Assembly (NCBI GenBank): GCA_903904275.1 | Contig: CAIVBX010000002.1 | Coordinates: forward strand, 1 to 12,721 | DNA length: 12,721 nt | Reading direction: 5' to 3' | Source: an uncultured Pseudomonadota bacterium | Lineage (GTDB): Bacteria > Pseudomonadota > Gammaproteobacteria > Methylococcales > Methylomonadaceae | Shown: positions 1 to 5,556 of the stretch, piece after piece | Position numbering within the stretch: position 1 is the first letter of the stretch | Layout: every line of letters begins with the position of its first letter | The notes under the pieces: generated by a model | Told to the model about the DNA's origin: nothing | Seen by the model: the letters and a program-made list of their open reading frames with translations, nothing else | Database searches by the model: none | Made by a program: the position numbers and the translations under genes

Positions 1-1565
1 GCTTGCGCGAGTGCGGTTCTCATAATTTCAGCGGTGATACCTTGAATTTTAATGTCCATTTGCAACGCGGTAACGCCTTGCTCAGAACCTGCGACTTTGA
101 AATCCATGTCGCCCAAATGGTCTTCGTCGCCCAAAATATCAGAAATTACTGCGAAACGGTCACCTTCTTTAATCAAGCCCATCGCAATCCCTGCAACAGG
201 TGCTGATAACGGAACGCCTGCATCCATCAACGCTAAACTACTACCGCAAACCGAAGCCATTGAACTCGAACCATTTGATTCAGTGATTTCAGACACGACG
301 CGAATGGAATACGGAAATTCTTCCATATTCGGCAACACGGCTAAAACGCCACGTTTTGCTAAACGTCCGTGACCAATTTCGCGGCGTTTTGGTGAACCAA
401 CGAAACCTGTTTCCCCGACGCTGTACGGAGGGAAGTTGTAATGCAACATGAAAGGTTCTTTGTATTCGCCAGCCAATGCGTCAATGACTTGTGAATCGCG
501 GGCTGTGCCTAATGTTGCCACAACTAACGCTTGGGTTTCGCCGCGTGTGAATAATGCTGAACCGTGCGTGCGTGGCAAAACGCCTGTGCGAATGCTGATT
601 TGACGCACTTTATCTAACGGACGACCGTCGATACGTTGTCCATCATTCAAAATCGCGCCACGCACTACGTCATATTCTAGTTGTTCAATTACGCCTTTAA
701 TTTCGGCTTCTTCGTAGGCTTCGTCAGCGACTAATTTTTCAATTAACGCGGTGCGAATTTCTTTTAATTTGTCTTGGCGAACCAATTTTTCAGGAATTAA
801 ATACGCCGCTTTTACGTCCGCTTCAATTGCGCCAACTAAACGATTCAATTCATGATTTGGCTCAGGTGCAACCCATTCCACTACGCCACGACCTGCTGAT
901 TCAGCAAATTCGTTAATCGCATTAATGGCGGTTTGCATTTGTTCATGACCAAATAAAACCGCACCGAGCATGACTTCTTCAGATAAATTTTTCGCTTCTG
1001 ATTCCACCATTAAAACGGCTTGCGCTGTACCTGCAACGACTAAAATTAAATCTGATTCTTTTAATGCCGCTGGTGAAGCATTTAACAAATACTGACCATC
1101 TTTATAACCGACATTTGCCGCACCGATTGGACCATTAAATGGCAACCCCGAGATGGCTAACGCTGCCGATGCACCAAGTAAAGCAGGAATTTCCGTGTCT
1201 ACGTCGGGATTTAATGAAACAACGGTCGCAATAATTTGCACTTCGTTGGTATAACCTTCAGGAAATAAAGGACGAATCGGGCGATCGATTAAGCGTGAAA
1301 TTAAGGTTTCTTGTTCGGAAGGACGACCTTCGCGTTTGAAAAATCCACCAGGAATTTTACCCGCCGCGTAGGCTTTTTCTTGATAATTTACGGTTAATGG
1401 GAAAAAGTCACCACCCGCCGCATTTTTTTTGCCTACAACGGTGACTAAAATAGACGTGCCGCCTACATCAATCATAACTGCGCCGTCTGCTTGACGCGCA
1501 ATTTCACCAGTTTCGAGGATAACTTTTTGATCGCCGTACTGAAATTCTTTACGAATAGGATTCAC
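1..1565 (-). CDS. pnp: Polyribonucleotide nucleotidyltransferase (PNPase), 3' end cut by the window
   Basis: PNPase degrades RNA 3'-to-5' by phosphorolysis, working as a trimer, often within the RNA degradosome, in the cytoplasm. Translation from the GTG at 1565 gives MNPIRKEFQYGDQK, matching the usual PNPase N-terminus, with AGGA (1575-1578) nine bases upstream. Visible are the first RNase PH domain (RREGRPSE-like stretch KREGRPSEQETLISRLIDR, then RPIRPLFPEG), the helical linker, and the second RNase PH domain with the catalytic D-x5-D-x-K pattern in EDHLGDMDFK near codon 490. The frame is still open at position 3 (IQGITAEIMRTALAQA), so 521 codons are present. The family is usually about 700 residues, so the KH and S1 RNA-binding domains lie outside. 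It follows rpsO by 95 nt, the classical order; in E. coli the rpsO-pnp junction is where PNPase autoregulates. Identification is certain; completeness beyond the edge is not visible. Confidence 0.97.
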   Translation of the reverse strand, partial: MNPIRKEFQYGDQKVILETGEIARQADGAVMIDVGGTSILVTVVGKKNAAGGDFFPLTVNYQEKAYAAGKIPGGFFKREGRPSEQETLISRLIDRPIRPLFPEGYTNEVQIIATVVSLNPDVDTEIPALLGASAALAISGLPFNGPIGAANVGYKDGQYLLNASPAALKESDLILVVAGTAQAVLMVESEAKNLSEEVMLGAVLFGHEQMQTAINAINEFAESAGRGVVEWVAPEPNHELNRLVGAIEADVKAAYLIPEKLVRQDKLKEIRTALIEKLVADEAYEEAEIKGVIEQLEYDVVRGAILNDGQRIDGRPLDKVRQISIRTGVLPRTHGSALFTRGETQALVVATLGTARDSQVIDALAGEYKEPFMLHYNFPPYSVGETGFVGSPKRREIGHGRLAKRGVLAVLPNMEEFPYSIRVVSEITESNGSSSMASVCGSSLALMDAGVPLSAPVAGIAMGLIKEGDRFAVISDILGDEDHLGDMDFKVAGSEQGVTALQMDIKIQGITAEIMRTALAQ

Positions 1566-1621
1566 TCTTGGATTTCCTGTAATTTGAAGATAATTTGAAA
1601 ATGTCTTTGTTTCTATAAGCA

Positions 1622-1648
1622 AAAACGGCACAGAATGTGTGCCGTTTT
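1622..1648 (-). terminator. rpsO-pnp intergenic hairpin, intrinsic terminator-like
   Basis: An 11-bp perfect stem (1622-1632 paired with 1638-1648) closes a 5-base loop just after the rpsO stop. Read on the minus strand the stem contains CGGCACA/TGTGCCG and runs into TTTTTGC, as in an intrinsic terminator. pnp lies immediately downstream on the same strand. In E. coli the same position holds a leaky terminator plus the RNase III processing site that controls pnp. Here the stem seen is short for RNase III, so partial termination or mRNA end protection is the safer reading. Confidence 0.75.
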
Positions 1649-1660
1649 CTAGGTGTTTTT

Positions 1661-1930
1661 TTATTTACGCAACCCTAAGCGTGCAATCAATGTGCGATAA
1701 CGCTCGCCATCTTTACCCTTCAAATAGTCGAGCAATTTGCGACGTTGATTAACCATGCGTAACAAACCACGACGTGAATGGTTATCTTTTTTGTGCGCTG
1801 CAAAATGTGGAGCTAAATGTTGAATATGAGCCGTCAATAACGCGACTTGAACTTCTGGTGAACCTGTGTCAGTTTCTGATTGACGATAGGCTTCAACGAC
1901 GGCTTTTTTTTGTTCTGCTGTAAATGGCAT
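1661..1930 (-). CDS. rpsO: 30S ribosomal protein S15
   Basis: S15 binds the central domain of 16S rRNA (helices 20-22) early in assembly of the 30S platform. The 89-residue product matches the family length exactly. It shows the hallmark stretches TDTGSPEVQVALLTAHI (about residues 21-37), HFAAHKKDNHSRRGLLRMVNQRRKLLDYL (residues 42-70 overall, read here as pieces HKKDNHSRRG and RRKLLDYL), and the C-terminal ERYRTLIARLGLRK. The start is ATG at 1930, with a rather distant GGGA upstream. It sits between truB (72 nt away) and pnp (95 nt away) on the same strand, as in E. coli. S15 commonly represses its own translation through a structured leader; a hairpin lies in the leader here, but no specific S15 site could be confirmed by eye. 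Confidence 0.98.
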   Translation of the reverse strand: MPFTAEQKKAVVEAYRQSETDTGSPEVQVALLTAHIQHLAPHFAAHKKDNHSRRGLLRMVNQRRKLLDYLKGKDGERYRTLIARLGLRK

Positions 1931-1968
1931 TGCGGATAAATCCCTAAAATTTAAGATAAAAATAAAAA

Positions 1969-1995
1969 AGTTTCCACGTTTAGGGTGTAGAAACT
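1969..1995 (-). terminator. Terminator-like hairpin between truB and rpsO
   Basis: On the minus strand a 6-bp stem AGTTTC/GAAACT (1990-1995 with 1969-1974) continues, after a 2-base bulge, into CAC/GTG around a 7-base loop. It is followed by T5-A-T5. This is the shape of a weak intrinsic terminator. It begins 7 bases past the truB stop and about 40 bases before the rpsO start. It may end part of the truB transcripts, or act as an attenuator or regulatory leader for rpsO. The stem is A/U-rich, so read-through is plausible. Confidence 0.6.
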
Positions 1996-2002
1996 CGAAA
2001 AG

Positions 2003-2908
2003 TTAATCGTTCAAATTGAACAATCTAACGACAGTTAGTTTAGCATTTAATCCGATTTCACCCAAACCTAAAAACGCATTTTTTGCATATAAACGTACGT
2101 TTTGTTTTGTTTCATTTGTTTCAAAATCAATCGCTTGACCATGTCGAATCGCTGTTGCTTGTTCGGGCGATAAATGGATTGCTTGTAAATTCTCGAGTGG
2201 CTTATCAACGGAAATCAAACTCGCGTGCAATTCTTCCGAAGTCATCGTGCTGAGTTGTTCAATTGTTTTGGCTTCATGTAAATGAAATTGCCCAGCTTGG
2301 GTTCTTAGTAACGCCGTTACCGTTCCGCCACAACCTAAATTGTGTCCAATATCTTCGGCAAGTGAGCGAATATAAGTCCCTTTTGAACACGCTACATCAA
2401 GCGTCAACGTGTCAGCTGTAAATTCAAGTAAGTTGATTTTGTAAATGGTGATATTTCGCGGCTCACGTTCAATCGTGATTCCGTCTCGTGCCAATTCATA
2501 CAGTTTTTTGCCGTTGTGTTTTAATGCGGAATACATTGGTGGAACTTGCGCTTGTGCGCCTGTGAATTTTTCTAAGCAGATTTGAATTTGTTCAAGTGAT
2601 AACGATGGAACAGGTTTGGTTTCGATAATTTGCCCTTCGGCATCGCCTGTGTCAGTCATTACACCAAGTTTTACCGTGACTTGATAACGCTTATCATCAT
2701 CTAACATCAACGCTGAAACTTTGGTAGCTTCACCAAAACAAAGCGGTAAAAGTCCTGTTGCAAGTGGGTCTAAACTGCCCGTATGTCCTGCTTTGTTTGC
2801 ATTAAATAAACGTCGTACTTCTTGTAACGCTTTATTTGACGAAACACCTAAACGCTTATCTAACAAAATAATGCCATGAACATTTAAGCCTGATTTACGC
2901 TTACTCAC
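2003..2908 (-). CDS. truB: tRNA pseudouridine(55) synthase
   Basis: TruB converts uridine 55 in the T-loop of tRNAs to pseudouridine and also acts as a tRNA folding chaperone. With the GTG start at 2908 the protein has 301 residues, close to the usual 300-315. The N-terminus then reads VSKRKSGLNVHGIILLDK, aligning with the usual short basic leader before the first strand. The catalytic motif AGHTGSLDPLATGLLP places the active-site aspartate at residue 47. DKRYQVTVKLGVMTDTGDAEG, KGTYIRSLAEDIG and a C-terminal PUA-like segment (VRLYAKNAFLGLGEI) are all present. The start is chosen because GAGGA lies 5 bases upstream and the longer reading begins inside the preceding gene with no ribosome site. 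The GTG overlaps the upstream stop as GTGAGTAA, so translation is probably coupled. Downstream lie rpsO and pnp. rbfA, the usual upstream neighbour, is absent. Confidence 0.96.
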   Translation of the reverse strand: MSKRKSGLNVHGIILLDKRLGVSSNKALQEVRRLFNANKAGHTGSLDPLATGLLPLCFGEATKVSALMLDDDKRYQVTVKLGVMTDTGDAEGQIIETKPVPSLSLEQIQICLEKFTGAQAQVPPMYSALKHNGKKLYELARDGITIEREPRNITIYKINLLEFTADTLTLDVACSKGTYIRSLAEDIGHNLGCGGTVTALLRTQAGQFHLHEAKTIEQLSTMTSEELHASLISVDKPLENLQAIHLSPEQATAIRHGQAIDFETNETKQNVRLYAKNAFLGLGEIGLNAKLTVVRLFNLND

Positions 2909-3257
2909 TCGATTCCTCATTCTCCATGGGTTCCGTATTTTCTTGAACAGGAGGGAGTCCACGTCTCACATGCGATCTGATTTTTTCCATTGAAGCGGCA
3001 TGAAGTTGCCATTTTTCTGCCATCAATTTTTCATGAATCATCATTGGTTTTTTGGCGGCGCGAAGATCCTTGATAAATTTACGATTTGTCGTTAATGAAG
3101 CGCGTAATTGATTGCGATATTCTTCTTTTTCCTCATCAGACAAATTCGATTGCTTTATCGTTCTGCTGACGGTTAAGGGATACGTTTTTGCGTCAACTTT
3201 TTCGGCTTTTTTTAAATGTAAGACAAAATGATGATGCTGTTTAAGTTTTTTTTTCAT
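2901..3257 (-). CDS. Hypothetical basic protein, translationally coupled to truB
   Basis: I do not recognise a family. The product is 118 residues, soluble-looking, with no signal peptide or membrane segment. About 25 Lys/Arg stand against 17 Asp/Glu. The N-terminus is strongly basic and His-containing (MKKKLKQHHH). The middle is predicted-helical and charged (LSDEEKEEYRNQL, FIKDLRAAKK), and the C-terminal tail is acidic (ENTEPMENEESSE). Two charged stretches could form coiled coils. The start is ATG at 3257; no clear Shine-Dalgarno precedes it. The stop overlaps the truB start by 8 nt, so the two are probably made together, which hints at an RNA- or ribosome-linked job, but that is inference from position and charge only. 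It occupies the place where rbfA normally precedes truB, yet shows none of the RbfA N-terminal or KH-fold signature. It is likely a real gene, because truB coupling and its ribosome site depend on it. Confidence 0.75.
   Translation of the reverse strand: MKKKLKQHHHFVLHLKKAEKVDAKTYPLTVSRTIKQSNLSDEEKEEYRNQLRASLTTNRKFIKDLRAAKKPMMIHEKLMAEKWQLHAASMEKIRSHVRRGLPPVQENTEPMENEESSE
2914..2918 (-). promoter_or_regulatory. Shine-Dalgarno site deciding the truB start
   Basis: GAGGA on the minus strand sits 5 bases before the GTG at 2908, inside the last codons of the upstream gene. The nearest ATG in frame (2920) overlaps this site and has only GGAGA placed 1 base before it, too close to work. This supports GTG 2908 and translational coupling across the 8-nt overlap. 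Confidence 0.75.
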
Positions 3258-3320
3258 GGGCGGATTTTTGTATAAAGTTTCTAAAGGTTAAAATAACATC
3301 AGCAAAAGTTAAGCCATAAT

Positions 3321-4007
3321 TTACCAGATTAACACTTCACCACCTTGATTATTCCAATCTGACAACACAAAACGCTGTGCTTTTTTGCCATTTAACTGAA
3401 ATTTATGCAACGCAGGTTGGTGTGTATGACCATGAATCAAACGAGTACATTGGTATTTTTGCATGACATTTTCAACTGTATTTTGATTTACATCCATAAC
3501 GTAATGCGATTTTTTTTGTTTATGCAAAAAACTACGCAACCGATACCAACGTGCTGCTAATAATCGCAACCAAAGTGGTTTTGAAAGAACATTTTGTTGC
3601 CATTCTAATGCGCGTGATTTGACGCGAAATGTCTGATAAGCCAAATCATCACTACACAACAAATCACCATGTGTTAATAAAGTTTTCTCTCCTTCTAACT
3701 CAATCACGACATAATCTTCTAACAAAATAACACCTGTTTCGTGTGCAAAACGGTCGCCAATTAAAAAATCGCGGTTTCCACGTTGGAAATAGACTTTTAC
3801 GCCAGAATCGGTGAGTTTTTTTAATTCATGCCGAATTTGCGCGTTGGGATAAGTAAAATCATCGTCACCCACCCACGCATCGAATAAATCGCCCAAAATA
3901 TAAACCGATTTTGCTTGCTTGGCTTTAGTTTGTAAAAAATGAATGAAATGGTGTGTTATTTGAGGTTTGTCAAAAGACAGATGTAAATCAGAAATGAATA
4001 AAATCAC
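3321..4007 (-). CDS. lpxH: UDP-2,3-diacylglucosamine diphosphatase LpxH
   Basis: LpxH hydrolyses UDP-2,3-diacylglucosamine to lipid X and UMP, the fourth step of lipid A synthesis, at the inner face of the cytoplasmic membrane. It is a Mn-dependent metallophosphoesterase. With the GTG start at 4007 the protein has 228 residues. Its metal ligands fall at Asp7 and His9 (ISDLHL), Asp40 (LGDLFDAWVGDDD), Asn78 (GNRDF), His113 (LTHGD) and His194/His196 (IHGHTHQPA), each one position from the E. coli numbering. That regular offset is the main reason for preferring GTG over the in-frame TTG at 4022; neither has a good ribosome site. MDVNQN, diagnostic of LpxH, is also present. It lies 69 nt after the rhodanese-like gene and 63 nt before the unknown truB-coupled gene. 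Its presence implies a lipid A-bearing outer membrane. Identity is firm; only the exact start is uncertain. Confidence 0.95.
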   Translation of the reverse strand: MILFISDLHLSFDKPQITHHFIHFLQTKAKQAKSVYILGDLFDAWVGDDDFTYPNAQIRHELKKLTDSGVKVYFQRGNRDFLIGDRFAHETGVILLEDYVVIELEGEKTLLTHGDLLCSDDLAYQTFRVKSRALEWQQNVLSKPLWLRLLAARWYRLRSFLHKQKKSHYVMDVNQNTVENVMQKYQCTRLIHGHTHQPALHKFQLNGKKAQRFVLSDWNNQGGEVLIW

Positions 4008-4036
4008 GGTCGCTAAATACAAAAATTTAAATTAAC

Positions 4037-4063
4037 CGTGTTTTCATTCACCATGAAAACACG
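4037..4063 (-). terminator. Perfect 11-bp hairpin after the rhodanese-like gene
   Basis: CGTGTTTTCAT and ATGAAAACACG pair perfectly around the 5-base loop TCACC, starting 13 bases past the rhodanese-like stop codon (minus strand). The downstream sequence on that strand is GTTAATTTAAATTTTTG, which is T-rich but has no immediate U-run. It most likely marks the 3' end of the purL-to-rhodanese transcript, by partial termination or by protecting the end. lpxH starts only about 30 bases further on, so read-through may feed it. Confidence 0.55.
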
Positions 4064-4076
4064 ATTTTGTTGAAGA

Positions 4077-4586
4077 TTATTTTTTGGTCGATTCAACAGG
4101 AAACCCCGCATCTTGCCAGCCTTTGATGCCGCTTGTGACGCGATAAACATGATGATAACCGAATTCTTTTGTCCACAACGCGGCAGTATTTGAACGTCCG
4201 CATTTATTTCCACCACAATAAACGACGATTTTTTGTCCTAATTTATCGCCTAAAAGTGCTTTGTAAGCATCTTCTGAACCTGCTGTGGCATCGTCTTTCC
4301 AGTTGCGTGTGAATTTTGCTTGGAATTCAAAGTTATTTGCGCCTGCAATGTGTGCTTCATTGAATTGTACGGTTGAATTTCCATCGATTAAAACGAAATT
4401 TTCTTTTTCATCAATCCATTTTTTTAAATCCGCAACTGATAACAATTCATAGCCGCCTTGATCGGCTTCGTGATGAATTTTCATCGCAATTTCTTCAATT
4501 TCGTTTTCTTTGTAAGTTTGTGGTTCTGCAAAAGCTTGTGATGCAAATAATGCGGTTAATGCAATCGCTAAAAATGTTTTTTTCAT
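4077..4586 (-). CDS. Secreted rhodanese-like protein with double-cysteine active loop
   Basis: This is a single rhodanese domain of 169 residues preceded by a signal peptide: MKK, a hydrophobic core to residue 17, and a probable signal peptidase I cut after AFA at residue 20, so it should be periplasmic. Rhodanese hallmarks are FVLIDGN...FNEAHIAGANN (about 64-85), the active loop VVYCGGNKCGRSNTAA (Cys124, Cys129, Arg131) and the closing GIKGWQDAGFPV (153-164). The loop carries two cysteines (C-x4-C) and is two residues longer than the usual C-x4-R loop. It may therefore work by a disulfide/persulfide relay or serve as a thiol-redox or sulfur-relay protein instead of a classical thiosulfate sulfurtransferase. 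Start ATG 4586 has AAGGA 7 bases upstream. It follows sdhE by 18 nt and is followed by a hairpin, making it the likely last gene of the purL-bioF-sdhB-sdhE unit. The fold is sure; the substrate is unknown. Confidence 0.88.
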   Translation of the reverse strand: MKKTFLAIALTALFASQAFAEPQTYKENEIEEIAMKIHHEADQGGYELLSVADLKKWIDEKENFVLIDGNSTVQFNEAHIAGANNFEFQAKFTRNWKDDATAGSEDAYKALLGDKLGQKIVVYCGGNKCGRSNTAALWTKEFGYHHVYRVTSGIKGWQDAGFPVESTKK

Positions 4587-4604
4587 CGTGAAATCCTTTG
4601 AAAG

Positions 4605-4787
4605 TTAAGTTAAAAAAGAAAGTAACGCAGGTAATAATTCATCATCTTCGAGTTTCAACAGTGCCACAAATTGTTGACGTTCCAATTCGGTTGCTTGCGA
4701 ATACTGATTTTCGAGATAATTTTTTAACAACAAGTCTAACTCTAAACTACCACGTCGGCATTGCCAATAGAGTTGCGCCATTTTCAC
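4605..4787 (-). CDS. sdhE: FAD assembly factor SdhE (short form)
   Basis: SdhE promotes covalent attachment of FAD to the flavoprotein subunit SdhA of succinate dehydrogenase. The 60-residue product shows the family signature at YWQCRRGSLELDLLL: Arg12-Gly13-x-x-Glu16, the RGxxE motif that contacts SdhA, followed by a helix bundle ending in LLKLEDDELLPALLSFL. E. coli SdhE has 88 residues; this one stops right after the conserved core and lacks the C-terminal extension. The GTG at 4787 overlaps the sdhB stop by 4 nt (GTGA), suggesting re-initiation. An alternative ATG lies two codons in (4781). The pairing with sdhB strongly supports the assignment. The client SdhA is not encoded in this window. 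Confidence 0.9.
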   Translation of the reverse strand: MKMAQLYWQCRRGSLELDLLLKNYLENQYSQATELERQQFVALLKLEDDELLPALLSFLT

Positions 4788-5554
4788 GCGCGTTGCACCA
4801 ATTGTTTTTTAATTTCAGCAATCGCTTTCGCGGGATTTAACCCTTTTGGGCAAGTATCGACGCAATTCATAATTGTGTGACAACGGTAAAGTTTAAAACT
4901 CTCATCCAGCGCATTTAAGCGTTCTTCGGTATTTTCATCACGGCTATCGACAATAAAACGATAAGCTTGCAATAAAACGGCAGGTCCTAAATAACGGTCG
5001 CTATTCCACCAATAACTAGGGCAACTTGTGGAACAACACGCACATAAAACGCAATCGTAAATTTCATTTAATGCGGCGCGTTCAGATTCACTTTGCAAGC
5101 GTTCGCGTTCTGGATTTGTTGAATTTTCCAACCATGGTTTAATTGACGCATATTGTTCATAAAAATGGGTCATATCCACCACCAAATCTTTCACAACCGC
5201 CATGTGCGGCAACGGGTAAATTTTTAGCGTTTCGCCTTCATAATCGGCAAGCGATTTTGTACACGCGAGCGTATTTTTACCATTAACATTCATTGCACAT
5301 GAGCCGCAAACACCTTCGCGACATGAACGTCGAAATGTAAGTGAACTGTCAAAATTGTCTTTAATTTTCAGCAAGACATCTAAAACCATCGAGCCGCATT
5401 CATCTTTCGGAATATCAAATGTATCAATTTTTGGATTTTCGCCCGATTCTTCCGACCAGCGATAAACTTCAACACGTTGAAATTTATCGCCTTTTGATAG
5501 AACAGGAAAAGATTTTTTTAATGTTGAGTTTTTTGGCAACGTAAATTCGACCAC
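4784..5554 (-). CDS. sdhB: Succinate dehydrogenase iron-sulfur subunit
   Basis: SdhB carries electrons from the FAD of SdhA through three iron-sulfur clusters to ubiquinone at the SdhCD membrane anchor (complex II). The 256-residue protein has all cluster ligands. The [2Fe-2S] site is at Cys78, 83, 86 and 98 (CREGVCGSCAMNVNGKNTLAC, residues 78-98 as a whole). The CVLCACCSTSCP motif has Cys168, 171, 174 and 178, and CHTIMNCVDTCPKG has Cys225, 231 and 235, for the [4Fe-4S] and [3Fe-4S] clusters. The paired Trp of SYWWN near the quinone site is also present. The start is GTG at 5554 with GGAG 8 bases upstream, inside the end of bioF; the gap to the bioF stop is 2 nt. sdhC, sdhD and sdhA, normally directly upstream, are missing here, so they must lie elsewhere in the genome if the complex is functional. 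Confidence 0.97.
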   Translation of the reverse strand: MVEFTLPKNSTLKKSFPVLSKGDKFQRVEVYRWSEESGENPKIDTFDIPKDECGSMVLDVLLKIKDNFDSSLTFRRSCREGVCGSCAMNVNGKNTLACTKSLADYEGETLKIYPLPHMAVVKDLVVDMTHFYEQYASIKPWLENSTNPERERLQSESERAALNEIYDCVLCACCSTSCPSYWWNSDRYLGPAVLLQAYRFIVDSRDENTEERLNALDESFKLYRCHTIMNCVDTCPKGLNPAKAIAEIKKQLVQRA

Positions 5555-5556
5555 TT

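Noticed and set aside
3..372. Two overlapping plus-strand open frames at the left edge
   Set aside because: Both are antisense to the second RNase PH domain of pnp, whose reading frame is clear.
2901..3257. Idea that the unknown truB-coupled gene is a divergent rbfA
   Set aside because: Length and position fit, but the N-terminal R-x2-R-x3-I-type helix and the KH-like core expected in RbfA are not visible.
3258..3320. Imperfect inverted repeat around 3286-3315 as an lpxH terminator
   Set aside because: Only short A/T pairings with bulges and no U-run; not distinguishable from chance in AT-rich spacer.
4013..4216. 67-codon minus-strand frame spanning the rhodanese 3' end
   Set aside because: It is out of frame with the rhodanese domain, crosses the terminator-like hairpin and has no recognisable product.
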